In this document: piece by piece, positions 1-9,300 of the stretch
Layout: the number at the start of each line of letters is the position of its first letter
How positions within the stretch are numbered: position 1 is the stretch's first letter
NCBI RefSeq assembly: GCF_028747205.1
Contig: NZ_CP112880.1
Coordinates: forward strand, 7,847,501 to 7,911,500
Length of the DNA: 64,000 nucleotides
DNA from: Streptomyces sp. CA-278952
GTDB taxonomy: Bacteria > Actinomycetota > Actinomycetes > Streptomycetales > Streptomycetaceae
Direction of reading: 5' to 3'
Translations under genes and position numbers: made by a program
The notes under the pieces: generated by a model
Told to the model about the DNA's origin: nothing
The model's input: only the letters and a program-made list of their open reading frames with translations
The model's database searches: none

Positions 1-96
1 GAGATCCTGGACTCGCTGCTCGACCGCCGGGTCAAGTCCACCTCCGACGAGTCCCGGCCGGTGCCGGAGGGGACCGGCGCCGCCACCCCGCGCTGA
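1..96 (+). CDS. cchB: C-terminal end of L-ornithine N5-monooxygenase (CchB-like), partial
   Basis: Frame 1 is open from the first base to a TGA at 94-96 and encodes only 31 residues, beginning EILDSLLDRRV and ending in a polar, Pro/Gly-rich tail. The EILxSLL helix resembles the extreme C-terminus of SidA/PvdA flavin-dependent ornithine N-hydroxylases. In the known coelichelin cluster cchB lies immediately upstream of cchC, which is the gene that follows here. That enzyme supplies N5-hydroxyornithine to the NRPS. The fragment is too short for homology alone to prove identity, so the call rests mainly on gene order. Confidence 0.6.
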   Translation, partial: EILDSLLDRRVKSTSDESRPVPEGTGAATPR

Positions 97-190
97 GCGC
101 TGTCCGTCGAACTGCCGTCGTCGCCCGCCCGGCGACCTGCCGGGTGGGCCCCGCGGGACCGCTCCGATCAAAGGGATATCGTTCCTCGAC

Positions 191-1249
191 ATGTTCACGA
201 CTGAGGTGGAGCGCCCCGTGCCCGGGGGGACGGCCGACACCCGCCGACGGCGGGTCGTCGGGCTGGGCGTCCTCACGGTGGCCCTGGTGATCGCGGCGGC
301 GGTGTCCTTGGCCGTCGGGGCGCGCGCGTTGAGTCCCGCCGAGGTCTGGCACGGGCTGCTCGCGGACCCCGGGCCCGACCAGAAGCTCACCGAGATCCGG
401 CTCATCGTGCAGACCGTGCGTGTGCCCCGCACGGTCCTGGCGATCGTGGCGGGCCTGGCCCTGGGCGTGGGCGGCGCGCTGATCCAGGGGTACACGCGCA
501 ATCCGATCGCCGACACGGGACTGCTGGGCGTGAACGCCGGAGCCTCCTTCGCCGTGGTGTCGGTCATCGCCCTGTTCGGGTTCACCGACCCGTTCCAGTA
601 CGTCTGGTTCGCCTTCGTGGGCGCGGGGATCGCCGGCGTCGTCGTCTTCGGCCTGGCCAGCATCGGCAGGGGCGCGGGCAACCCCCTGACCCTCGCTCTG
701 GCCGGACAGGGCGTCACGGTGTTCCTCGCGGCGATGACCACGGCGGTGGCCCTGTCCGACCAGAAGTCGCTGAACGCGCTGCGGTTCTGGAACGCGGGCT
801 CCGTCGCCGGCGTCGGCTTCGACGTCATCTGGCCGGTGACGGGGTTCATCGCCGTCGGGCTGCTCCTGGCGCTGATCACGCTGCCCGCCCTCAACCTGCT
901 CAACCTGGGCGACGATGTGGCCCGCGGCCTGGGAGTGAACATCGCGGTGAGCCGGACGATCGGCATCGTCGCCATCACGCTGCTGGCGGGGGCCGCGACG
1001 GCGGCCAGTGGCCCCATCGCCTTCCTCGGGCTCATGGTGGCCCACGTGGCCCGTTATCTGACCGGCCCCGACTACCGCTGGCTGGTGCCGTACGCGGGGC
1101 TGCTCGGCGCCGGCGTGCTGTTGGTCTGCGACATCGTGGGCCGCCTGGTCGTGCGGCCGGGGGAGCTGGAGTCGGGCGTCGTCGTCGCCCTTCTCGGAGC
1201 CCCGTTCTTCGCGCTCCTGGTGTGGCGAGGAAAGTTCAGGAGCGCATGA
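191..1249 (+). CDS. cchC: Ferri-siderophore ABC importer permease (FecCD family)
   Basis: This 352-residue polytopic membrane protein is one of two permease halves of the importer that returns ferric coelichelin to the cytoplasm. A basic cytoplasmic N-terminus (TRRRRVVG near residue 17) is followed by about nine or ten hydrophobic segments. FecCD-family signatures are visible, including RxPRTVLAIVAGLALGVGGALIQG near residue 79, RNPIADTGLLGVNAG, and a late GPIAFLGLMVAHVAR stretch. The ATG at 191 follows a gap of about 95 bases after cchB. The stop overlaps the start of cchD by four bases, which implies translational coupling. It pairs with CchD and is energised by CchE. Confidence 0.92.
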   Translation: MFTTEVERPVPGGTADTRRRRVVGLGVLTVALVIAAAVSLAVGARALSPAEVWHGLLADPGPDQKLTEIRLIVQTVRVPRTVLAIVAGLALGVGGALIQGYTRNPIADTGLLGVNAGASFAVVSVIALFGFTDPFQYVWFAFVGAGIAGVVVFGLASIGRGAGNPLTLALAGQGVTVFLAAMTTAVALSDQKSLNALRFWNAGSVAGVGFDVIWPVTGFIAVGLLLALITLPALNLLNLGDDVARGLGVNIAVSRTIGIVAITLLAGAATAASGPIAFLGLMVAHVARYLTGPDYRWLVPYAGLLGAGVLLVCDIVGRLVVRPGELESGVVVALLGAPFFALLVWRGKFRSA

Positions 1250-2349
1250 GGCGGGTTCACGAGCACATGAGGGAAGTCCAGGAGCCCATGAGCGGAGCCG
1301 AAGTGCGGGCGTCGATGCCGCCGGGCGTACGGCTCGGCCAGGTGTCGTTCGTCTGGCGTCCCTGGCTCGTACTGGTCACGCTGGTCCTCGGGGCGGCGGC
1401 CTTCCTGGTCTTCTGCCTCTCCATCGCCGTCGGCGACTTTCCCATCGGCCTCTCCCGGGTCATCGCCACCCTCTTCGGCCGGGGCGAACAGGTCGACGCG
1501 TTCGTGGTCATGGACCTCCGGATGCCCCGGGCGCTGGCCGGTCTCATCGTGGGCATCGCCCTGGGCCTCTCCGGGGCCATCACCCAGTCCGTGGCGCGCA
1601 ATCCGCTCGCCAGCCCGGACATCCTGGGGATCACCACCGGCGCCGGCGCCGTCGCGGTGTTCCTGGTGACGACGACGGGAGGGACCGCTGCGGCGATCGC
1701 CGGTTCGGTCGGGCTCTCCTCGGCGGCCCTCCTGGGCGGCCTCGGCACGGGGCTGCTGGTGTACTTCCTCGCCTGGCGGCGCGGGATCGACGGCTTCCGG
1801 CTCATCCTCATCGGCATCTCCGTCACCGCGGCGATGCAGGCCATCACGGTGTGGCTGCTGGCCTCCGCCGACATCCGGGACGTGGCGCGCGCCCAGGTGT
1901 GGCTGATCGGCTCGCTGGACAACCGGAGCTGGGACGAGGTCCGGGTGGCGTTCTGGTGCAGCCTCGTCCTGCTCGTCGTCGTGGCCGCGGTGGCCTTCCC
2001 GTTCAAGCCCATGCACCTCGGCGACGACGTCGCCGCCGGGCTGGGCGTACGGTTCACGCGGGTTCGGGCCGTCCTGCTGCTCTGCGCCGTCCTGCTGGCC
2101 GCGGTGGGGGTGAGCGCGGCGGGTCCGGTGCCGTTCGTCGCCCTGGTGGCACCGCAGGTGGCGATGCGTCTGGCGCGTCGGCCCACGCCGCCGTTGATCG
2201 CCTCCGGGCTGGTGGGCGCGCTGCTGCTGATCGGCTCGGACCTTCTCGCCCGCGCGGCGCTGCCGATCGGTCTGCCGGTCGGGGTGGTCACCGCGGTGAT
2301 CGGGGGGCCGTTCCTCGTCTACCTGCTGGTACGGGCGAACCTCCGATAG
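1246..2349 (+). CDS. cchD: Ferri-siderophore ABC importer permease (FecCD family)
   Basis: This is the second permease half of the ferric-siderophore importer, about 367 residues, with a hydrophobic first helix near residue 45 after an unusually long polar leader. FecCD signatures include RMPRALAGLIVGIALGLSGAITQ, RNPLASPDILGIT and GPVPFVALVAPQVA. The start at 1246 is chosen because AGGAG lies just upstream and the ATGA overlaps the cchC stop. Two further in-frame ATGs (1267 and 1288) sit in near-repeated sequence, so a shorter protein is possible. The gene ends directly before an iron box that precedes cchE. Confidence 0.9.
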   Translation: MRRVHEHMREVQEPMSGAEVRASMPPGVRLGQVSFVWRPWLVLVTLVLGAAAFLVFCLSIAVGDFPIGLSRVIATLFGRGEQVDAFVVMDLRMPRALAGLIVGIALGLSGAITQSVARNPLASPDILGITTGAGAVAVFLVTTTGGTAAAIAGSVGLSSAALLGGLGTGLLVYFLAWRRGIDGFRLILIGISVTAAMQAITVWLLASADIRDVARAQVWLIGSLDNRSWDEVRVAFWCSLVLLVVVAAVAFPFKPMHLGDDVAAGLGVRFTRVRAVLLLCAVLLAAVGVSAAGPVPFVALVAPQVAMRLARRPTPPLIASGLVGALLLIGSDLLARAALPIGLPVGVVTAVIGGPFLVYLLVRANLR

Positions 2350-2354
2350 ATGGT

Positions 2355-2373
2355 AGAAGTAAGGCTAACCTCA
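2355..2373. promoter_or_regulatory. Iron box (DmdR1/IdeR-type operator) before cchE
   Basis: The 19-bp stretch matches about 13 of 19 positions of the DtxR/IdeR/DmdR operator in its TTAGGTGAGCCTAACCTAA orientation, including a perfect CTAACCT core. It lies between the cchD stop and the cchE GTG, so cchE probably has its own iron-repressed promoter in addition to read-through from cchC-cchD. Binding is inferred. Confidence 0.7.
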
Positions 2374-2386
2374 ACAAGGGGGGCTT

Positions 2387-3256
2387 GTGGCCGCTCAGTT
2401 CACCGCCCGGACCGAAGCCGGCGTCGAGGACGTCCCACGGCTGGCAGCCAGGGGCATCACCGTCGGATACGGCGACCGCACGGTCATCGACAAGCTCGAC
2501 GTAACCGTTCCACCGGGGGTGATCACCACGATCATCGGCCCCAACGGGTGCGGGAAGTCCACCCTGCTGCGGACCCTGAGCCGGCTGCTCAAACCGGCCG
2601 GCGGTTCCGTCGTGCTGGACGGCGAGGACATCGGCAGGCTCCGTACCAGGGACGTGGCGAAGAAGCTCGGACTGCTGCCGCAGGCGCCGGTTGCGCCGGA
2701 AGGGCTGACCGTCGCCGACCTCGTAGCCCGCGGACGCCACCCGCACCAGAGCTGGCTGCGGCAGTGGTCCTCCGACGACGCCGACGTCGTGCGGCGCGCG
2801 CTGGCCATGACCGGCGTGGCGGACCTGGCCGACCGGCCCGTCGACTCGCTCTCCGGCGGCCAGCGCCAGCGCGTGTGGATATCGATGACCCTGGCTCAGG
2901 GCACCGACCTGCTGTTGCTGGACGAGCCGACCACCTACCTCGACCTGGCCCACGCGATCGACGTACTCGACCTGGTCGACGATCTGCACGAGTCGGGCCG
3001 CACCGTGGTCATGGTCCTGCACGACCTCAACCTGGCCACGCGCTACAGCGACAACCTCGTCGTCATGCGGGCGGGAGCCGTCCTGGCGCAGGGACACCCC
3101 CGGGACGTGATCACCGCCGAGCTGCTCCACGAGGCGTTCGGGCTGCGCGCCGAGGTGATCGACGATCCGGTGGGCGACCGGCCGCTCATCGTGCCGATCG
3201 GCCGCACACACGTCCGGCGCGAACCGTGGAACGGGCCTGCCCCGGAGGGCCGCTGA
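2387..3256 (+). CDS. cchE: Ferri-siderophore ABC importer ATP-binding protein
   Basis: This 289-residue FecE-type ATPase drives the CchC/CchD permease. Visible motifs are Walker [10 protein letters not shown] (about residues 46-54), the signature LSGGQRQR, Walker [13 protein letters not shown], and an H-loop in [10 protein letters not shown]. The GTG at 2387 is preceded by an AAGGGGGG ribosome site. An iron box sits immediately upstream. The C-terminal tail of about 30 residues is polar and poorly conserved. All ATPase motifs are intact, unlike in the two exporter subunits of the same cluster. Confidence 0.93.
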   Translation: MAAQFTARTEAGVEDVPRLAARGITVGYGDRTVIDKLDVTVPPGVITTIIGPNGCGKSTLLRTLSRLLKPAGGSVVLDGEDIGRLRTRDVAKKLGLLPQAPVAPEGLTVADLVARGRHPHQSWLRQWSSDDADVVRRALAMTGVADLADRPVDSLSGGQRQRVWISMTLAQGTDLLLLDEPTTYLDLAHAIDVLDLVDDLHESGRTVVMVLHDLNLATRYSDNLVVMRAGAVLAQGHPRDVITAELLHEAFGLRAEVIDDPVGDRPLIVPIGRTHVRREPWNGPAPEGR

Positions 3257-3302
3257 CCTCCCGGCGGATCCAACTCCTCGTGACCGGCGGAAAGTTGCCC
3301 AG

Positions 3303-3321
3303 TTAGGCTAGGCTGACCTCA
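3303..3321. promoter_or_regulatory. Iron box (DmdR1/IdeR-type operator) before cchF
   Basis: TTAGGCTAGGCTGACCTCA matches 16 of 19 positions of the DtxR-family consensus TTAGGTTAGGCTCACCTAA. It lies about 70 bases upstream of the cchF ATG, where a promoter would be expected. Iron repression of cchF and possibly the following cchG-cchH-cchI run is inferred. Confidence 0.85.
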
Positions 3322-3392
3322 CTTGGTCGGGATACAGTCTGGCTGCCCTCGTACCGGGGCGCAGTGGACAGCGCGAAAGCAAGGGATTCTGG

Positions 3393-4442
3393 ATGTCTCT
3401 CCATCGAACGACGCTTGTGAAGCCGTGGCAGCGGCTGGCCGCGGCCGTGTCCGCCGCGACCCTCGGCGTCGGTCTCCTCGCGGGATGCGGTACCGATGCG
3501 GCGGACGAGAAGAACGACGACGCCCCTGCCGCCGCCGGGGGCGCGTTCCCCGTCACGGTGGAGCACGCGTTCGGATCCACCGAGGTCAGCAAGGCTCCCC
3601 AGCGGGTCGTCACCGTCGGCTACACCGACGACCAGGCCGTCCTGGCGTTGGGCGTCAAGCCGGTCGGCATGGTCGACCAGTACCCGAACCCGGCCGGGCA
3701 GACGCCCGACATCAACACGCAGTGGCCCTGGGTGAAGGACCAGTGGGGTGACACCCGCCCCGAGGTCGTCATGAAGAACGGTGACGCGGGCCCCAACTTC
3801 GAGAAGATCGCTTCCCTCCGGCCGGACCTGATCATCGCGGTCTACTCCGAGGTCGACAAGGCGGCCTACGAGAAGCTTGCCAAGATCGCCCCGACCGTGG
3901 GCCGCACCAAGGGCGAGAAGGAGCTCTTCAGCGCCCCGTGGCAGGACAACGCGGTGCACATCGCCAAGGCGCTCGGCAAGGAGAAGGAGGGCGCCGAACT
4001 GGTCAAGGGCATCCAGACCAAGCTGGACGCGGCCAAGAAGGCGCACCCCGAGTTCGGCGGACAGAAGGCCGTCGCCCTGTCCTGGTACAAGGACTCGATC
4101 TCGGCGTTCACCTCCACGGACGTGCGCGGCCGCCTCGTCACGGGCACCGGATTCGGCTACCAGACCGAGATCGACAAGATCGCGGACGGCGGCTTCTCCG
4201 CCGAGCTCTCGCCCGAGCGCATCGACCTCGTCGACGTCGACCGGATCTTCGTCATCAACGACAAGGCCGACACGGAAGCGCTGAAGAAGTTCGAGCTGTT
4301 CACCAACCTCCCGGCCGTCAAGAACGGCAAGGTCTCCTACCTGCTGGACAGCGAGGGACCGGCGATCGGCGCGGCGATGTCGCAGGGCACCCTGCTCTCC
4401 CTGCCGTACGCGATCGACGAGCTCGTCGCGTCGGCCAAGTAA
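3393..4442 (+). CDS. cchF: Ferri-siderophore substrate-binding lipoprotein
   Basis: This 349-residue secreted lipoprotein binds ferric coelichelin and delivers it to CchCDE. The signal peptide ends in the lipobox LLAGC, with the lipidated Cys at residue 32. An Asp/Glu-rich linker and a class III periplasmic-binding fold follow, with QRVVTVGYTDDQAVLALGVKPVGM near residue 70 and a long connecting helix. The ATG at 3393 has an AAGGG ribosome site about 8 bases upstream. The gene has its own iron box. After the stop, three tandem copies of a 9-bp GGCTCCCTC unit lie before cchG. Confidence 0.93.
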   Translation: MSLHRTTLVKPWQRLAAAVSAATLGVGLLAGCGTDAADEKNDDAPAAAGGAFPVTVEHAFGSTEVSKAPQRVVTVGYTDDQAVLALGVKPVGMVDQYPNPAGQTPDINTQWPWVKDQWGDTRPEVVMKNGDAGPNFEKIASLRPDLIIAVYSEVDKAAYEKLAKIAPTVGRTKGEKELFSAPWQDNAVHIAKALGKEKEGAELVKGIQTKLDAAKKAHPEFGGQKAVALSWYKDSISAFTSTDVRGRLVTGTGFGYQTEIDKIADGGFSAELSPERIDLVDVDRIFVINDKADTEALKKFELFTNLPAVKNGKVSYLLDSEGPAIGAAMSQGTLLSLPYAIDELVASAK

Positions 4443-4506
4443 CGATGACGATCCGACGCTCCCTCCCTCGGCTCCCTCGGCTCCCTCGGCGAGAACCGGT
4501 CTCCGT

Positions 4507-6297
4507 GTGACTACGACCAGAACCACCCCCCTCGCCGGGACGACCCTGCGCACGGCCACCGGACGCGAGGCCACCCGCTGGGTGGCCGAGCACTGCCGGC
4601 GGGCACGGTGGCTGACCGCCTCCACGGTGCTCACCACGGTCGCCGGGGCCGCGCTCCAGGTGCTCCCGGTGCTGCTCCTCGGCCGGGTCGTCGACGGGGT
4701 GGTCGGGGGCGAGTCGCGCTCGATACTGCTCACCGTCGGGGTGCTGATGGTGGGTGCGGCGCTCCTCGGCGCGGCGGCCTCCGCGGCCTCCACGTACCTG
4801 ATCGGGAGACTCGGCGCCGAACTGCTCGCACGGCTCCGCGAGGAAGCCGTGCGAGCGGTTCTGGGGATGCCGAGCGCACGCGTGGAGCAGGTGGGGCGGG
4901 GGGATGTGCTGTCCCGCGTCGGCGACGACGTGGCCGTGCTCTCCAAGGGCATCCGTACGGCCATCCCCACCGTGTTCTCGGCCGGAGTCCTGGTGGCCAT
5001 CGCGACGATCGGCATGTTCGGTCTCGACTGGCGGCTCGGCCTGGCGGGAGCCGGCGCCCTGCCCGCCTACGCGCTGGCGCTCCGCTGGTACCTGCCCCGC
5101 TCGGCGCCGCTCTACCGCGAGCAGCGGGTGGCCCAGGCCGATCGCGCGCAGGCTCTGATCAGTGGACTGAACGGCATCGACACGGTCCGCGCCTACCGTA
5201 TGGAGGACTCCGTACGGGAGAAGGTGACCAGCGAGTCGTGGCGGGTGCGGAACCTCGGCGTCGAGGTGTTCCGCTTCTTCGGACGGTTCGTCGGCCGGGA
5301 GAACCGGGCCGAGTTCATCGGCCTCGTCCTGATCCTGGTCGTCGGGTACGCCCTGCTGGAGGCGGACGCCGCCACCCTGGGCGAGGTGTCGGCCGCCCCG
5401 CTGATGTTCCACCGCCTGTTCACCCCGCTCGGCGCCATCATGTTCACCTTCGACGAGGCGCAGAAGTCCGGCGCGAGCCTCACCCGGCTGGTCGGCGTGT
5501 TCTCGGAGCCCGCCGAGAAGCGGCTGGTGGGCGACGGCTCGGTGGCCGCGGCCGGCGACGCGCCCTACCCCGTCACCGTACGGGACCTGACGTTCACCTA
5601 TCCCGGGGCCGAGGACCCGGTCCTGCGGGGCGTGTCCCTGTCCATCCCGGCCGGGGGCTCCCTCGCCCTGGTCGGGGCGACGGGCGCCGGCAAGTCGACC
5701 CTGGCCGCGCTGATCGCCGGGATCGGGAGACCGCAGGCCGGGTCGGTGCGCATCGGGACGCACGACCTCGCGGGGACGGACGAGGCCGGCGCGCGCGCCC
5801 TGGTGAGCATCCTGACCCAGGAGACCCATGTGTTCTCCGGCCCGCTCGCCGACGACCTGCGGCTCGCCGCTCCCGACGCGAGCGATGACGAGCTGAGGGA
5901 CGCGCTGCGCACGGTCGGCGCCGGGGGATGGCTCGACCTGCTCCCCGACGGTCTGGACACCACGGTCGGCGAGGGCGGCGAACGCCTGGACGTCACCAAG
6001 GTCGCCCAGATCGCCCTGGCCCGGCTGGTGCTCGGCCGGTCACCCGTGGTCGTACTCGACGAGTCGACCGCGGAGGCGGGCAGTGAGGGCGCGGCCGAGT
6101 TGGAACGCGCCGTGCTGGCCGCCTGTTCCGGCCGGACCACGCTGTTCGTGGCCCACCGGCTGACCCAGGCGATGGCGGCGGACCGGATCGCCGTGCTGGA
6201 CGCGGGGCGCGTGGTGGAGGAGGGGACGCACAGCGAACTGGTCGAGCTGGGCGGCCAGTACGCCCGGCTGTGGCGTGCGTGGCGAGAGGGCAGTTGA
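4507..6297 (+). CDS. cchG: Half-size ABC exporter with degenerate signature motif (CchG)
   Basis: This 596-residue type IV ABC half-transporter has a six-helix membrane domain (about 35-320) followed by a nucleotide-binding domain. It probably exports coelichelin or an intermediate. Walker A is intact (GATGAGKST, 390-398), as are Walker B with its Glu (VVVLDES) and the H-loop (VAHRL). The LSGGQ signature is replaced by LDVTKVAQ at about 494-501, so a homodimer would lack a complete ATP site. CchI has the reverse pattern. The GTG at 4507 has no convincing ribosome site. It lies between cchF and cchH on the same strand. Confidence 0.9.
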   Translation: MTTTRTTPLAGTTLRTATGREATRWVAEHCRRARWLTASTVLTTVAGAALQVLPVLLLGRVVDGVVGGESRSILLTVGVLMVGAALLGAAASAASTYLIGRLGAELLARLREEAVRAVLGMPSARVEQVGRGDVLSRVGDDVAVLSKGIRTAIPTVFSAGVLVAIATIGMFGLDWRLGLAGAGALPAYALALRWYLPRSAPLYREQRVAQADRAQALISGLNGIDTVRAYRMEDSVREKVTSESWRVRNLGVEVFRFFGRFVGRENRAEFIGLVLILVVGYALLEADAATLGEVSAAPLMFHRLFTPLGAIMFTFDEAQKSGASLTRLVGVFSEPAEKRLVGDGSVAAAGDAPYPVTVRDLTFTYPGAEDPVLRGVSLSIPAGGSLALVGATGAGKSTLAALIAGIGRPQAGSVRIGTHDLAGTDEAGARALVSILTQETHVFSGPLADDLRLAAPDASDDELRDALRTVGAGGWLDLLPDGLDTTVGEGGERLDVTKVAQIALARLVLGRSPVVVLDESTAEAGSEGAAELERAVLAACSGRTTLFVAHRLTQAMAADRIAVLDAGRVVEEGTHSELVELGGQYARLWRAWREGS

Positions 6298-6356
6298 GCG
6301 CATTCCGGCCGAGAGCCGGGTCGATTCGCATACCGCGGAAGGGTGCTGAGACTTCG

Positions 6357-9300
6357 ATGTCCGAACCGAACGGTTCTCGCCTGGAGCTTTCCCCCACTCG
6401 GCTGGCCGCCGTACGCCGGCGGCTCGGCGACCACAGCGACCGGACCATCGTCGAAGCGTGCTCCGTCGCCCTCGCGTACTGGGCGACCGGCATCGCCCCG
6501 GACGGCATGGAGCTGACACCCGCCACGCCCTTTCCCGACGTCCTCGGACGGATCCACAACGGAAGCGGTGGCCACAACAGAACCGGTGGTCCCGGCGGAG
6601 CCGGTGGTCCCGACGGCCGGCCGGCCGACGCCGAGTGCCTCGCCGTCGCCGTCCCGGCCGGGACCGACCCGGCCGACGCCCAGCAGGCCCTCGACGACTT
6701 GGCCGACTTCCCCGACCGGCCTCTCGGCACCATAGGCCCGTCCGGTCCCCGTGCCCGGGCCGAGGAACTGGCCCGGTGGAACGACACCCGGGCGGACCGG
6801 GCCCGCCCGACCGTCATGGAGCTGTTCCGCGAACAGGCGCGCCTGAGGCCCGACGCCGTCGCGATCGTCGACGAGCACCGGTCGCTGACCTACCGCGAAG
6901 CGGCACGGCTGTCCGCACAGTTGGCGCACCACCTGATCGAACGGGGCCTCGGCGCGGAACAGGTCGTCGGAATCTCGCTCGGCCGCTCCGCAGAGATGGT
7001 CGTCGGCCTCCTCGCTGTGCTCCAGGCCCACGGCGCGTTCGTCCCCCTGGACCCCCAGTGGCCCGCCACCCGCAGGAACGCCGTCGTCGAGGACGCCACG
7101 GTCGTGCTGCAGCTCAACTCCACGGGCAAGGCAGACGCGGGGGAACCGGACGCCGTCCCCGTCGACCTCGGTGACTGGAAGTACGGGGCCCACCCCGGGG
7201 ACGCACCCGACGTGAGCGTCCCCGGCGCCTCCCTGGCCTATGTGATCTTCACGTCCGGCTCCACCGGACGGCCCAAGGGCGCCATGATCCGACACGAGGC
7301 GATCAGCGAACGCCTGTTGTGGCAGTCCGCCGAGATCCTCCGCTTCGGCCATGACGACGCGTCGCTCTTCAAGGCCCCGCTCTCCTTCGACATCTCCGTC
7401 AACGAGATCTTCCTGCCGCTGGTCACCGGCGGCCGTCTCGTGATCCTGCGGCCCGGCGGCGAACGCGACCCGCACCACCTGCTCGCCGTCATCGCCGAGC
7501 AACGCGTCACCTTCACCTACCTGGTCTCGTCCATGCTGGACGTCCTCCTGGAGATCGCGGGCGACTCCGGCCGCCTCGACAGCCTGCGGCACGTCTGGTG
7601 CGGCGGCGAGGTCCTCACCCCGGAGCTGTACGAGCGGTTCCGCGACCGCCTGGACATCCCCCTCTACCACGGCTACGGCCCCGCCGAGACGACCATCGGC
7701 GTCTCCCACGTCATCTACCGGGGAGCCGCGGAACGGCTGTCGACCTCCATCGGCAGGGCCAACCCCAACACCCAGCTCTACGTGCTCGACGACGAGCTGC
7801 GGCCCGTGCCGGTCGGCGTCGGCGGCGAGCTGTACGTAGGCGGATTCCTCCTGGGCCGCGGATACGTGGGCGCGCCGGGCCTCACCGCCTCCCGCTTCGT
7901 GGCCAACCCCTTCGCCTCGGACGGTTCCCGGCTGTACCGGACGGGCGACCTGGCGCGGTACGCCCCCGACGGTTCGCTGGACTTCCTGGGCCGCGCGGAC
8001 AACCAGGTCAAGATCCGCGGCATGCGGCTGGAGATCGAGGACGTCGAGGCCTCCCTCGCCGAGCACCCCGGTGTACGGCACACCTGTGTCGTCGCGAGGA
8101 AGAACACGGTGGGCGGCACCTACCTGATCGGATACGTCATCCCGTCCGGCGGCCACCAGGACCTGAGCGCGGACGAGGTCAAGGCGTGGGCCACGGCCAA
8201 CATGGTCGAGTACGCGGTCCCCGCCCACCTCGTCGTACTGACGGAGTTCCCGCTCACCGCGAACGGCAAGATCGACCGGAAGGCGCTGCCGGAACCCGCC
8301 GTGGGCGCCGCAGTCCCCGTGGCGCCCGCCACCGAGAACGAGCGCCTGGTCTGCGAAGCCGTCGCGCGGGTGCTGCGGCTGGACGACGTCGGCGCGGACG
8401 ACGACTTCTTCCAGCTCGGCGGAGACAGCATCCTGGCGATCTCCCTCCTCAGCGCCCTGCGCGAGGCCGGTCTCCACGTGAGCGCCCGGCAGATCTTCAC
8501 CCACACGGTCGTCGGGGCGCTGGCGGCGGTGGCGAGCGCCGAGTCCGTCGCCGCCGTCGACCACGCTGACGTCGCGACCGGCACCGTCGTCGGTTCGCCC
8601 ATCGTGCAGTGGCTGGGCGAGACCACGGACGCGATCGACGGCTTCGTGCAGTCGGTCGTCCTCAACACCCCGGCGGAGCTGACCGCCGACGCCCTCGACG
8701 CCATGCTCGCCGCCGTGCTCACCCGGCACGACATGCTCCGCGCCAAGCTCGTACGCGGCGAGCGCTGGGGCTTCGACATCCCGCCGGCCGGGAAGACCGC
8801 ACCCTGCTGGGAGGAGAGCGACGCCCCGCCGGCGGAGTGCGTCGCCCTCGCCACCGACGCGCTCGACCCGGACAACGGCGTCATGCTCCGCGCCGTCTGG
8901 CGCCGCGAGGCACGCCAACTCGTGCTGGTCGCCCACCACGTGGTGATCGACGGCGTGTCCTGGCGCATCCTGATGGACGACCTGGCCACGGCCTGGCGTC
9001 AGCACTCCACCGGCGCCCCCGTCGATCTGCCCCCGGTCGGCACCTCCTTCCGGCGCTGGACCCAGCTGCTGGGCCGCGCGTCGTTCGACACCGACCGCGG
9101 GCACTACGCCACGCGACTGCCCGCCCCCGACGCACCCATCGGCAGGCGTGCGCTCACCGCGGCCGACACCGTGGCACGGGAGCGGACCCGCACCGTCTCC
9201 GTCGGGCCCGACACCACGGCCGCACTGCTGGGCGAGATCCCCGCGAAGTTCCACGCCGGCGTCAACGACGTCCTGCTGACCGCCCTCGCCGTCGCCCTCG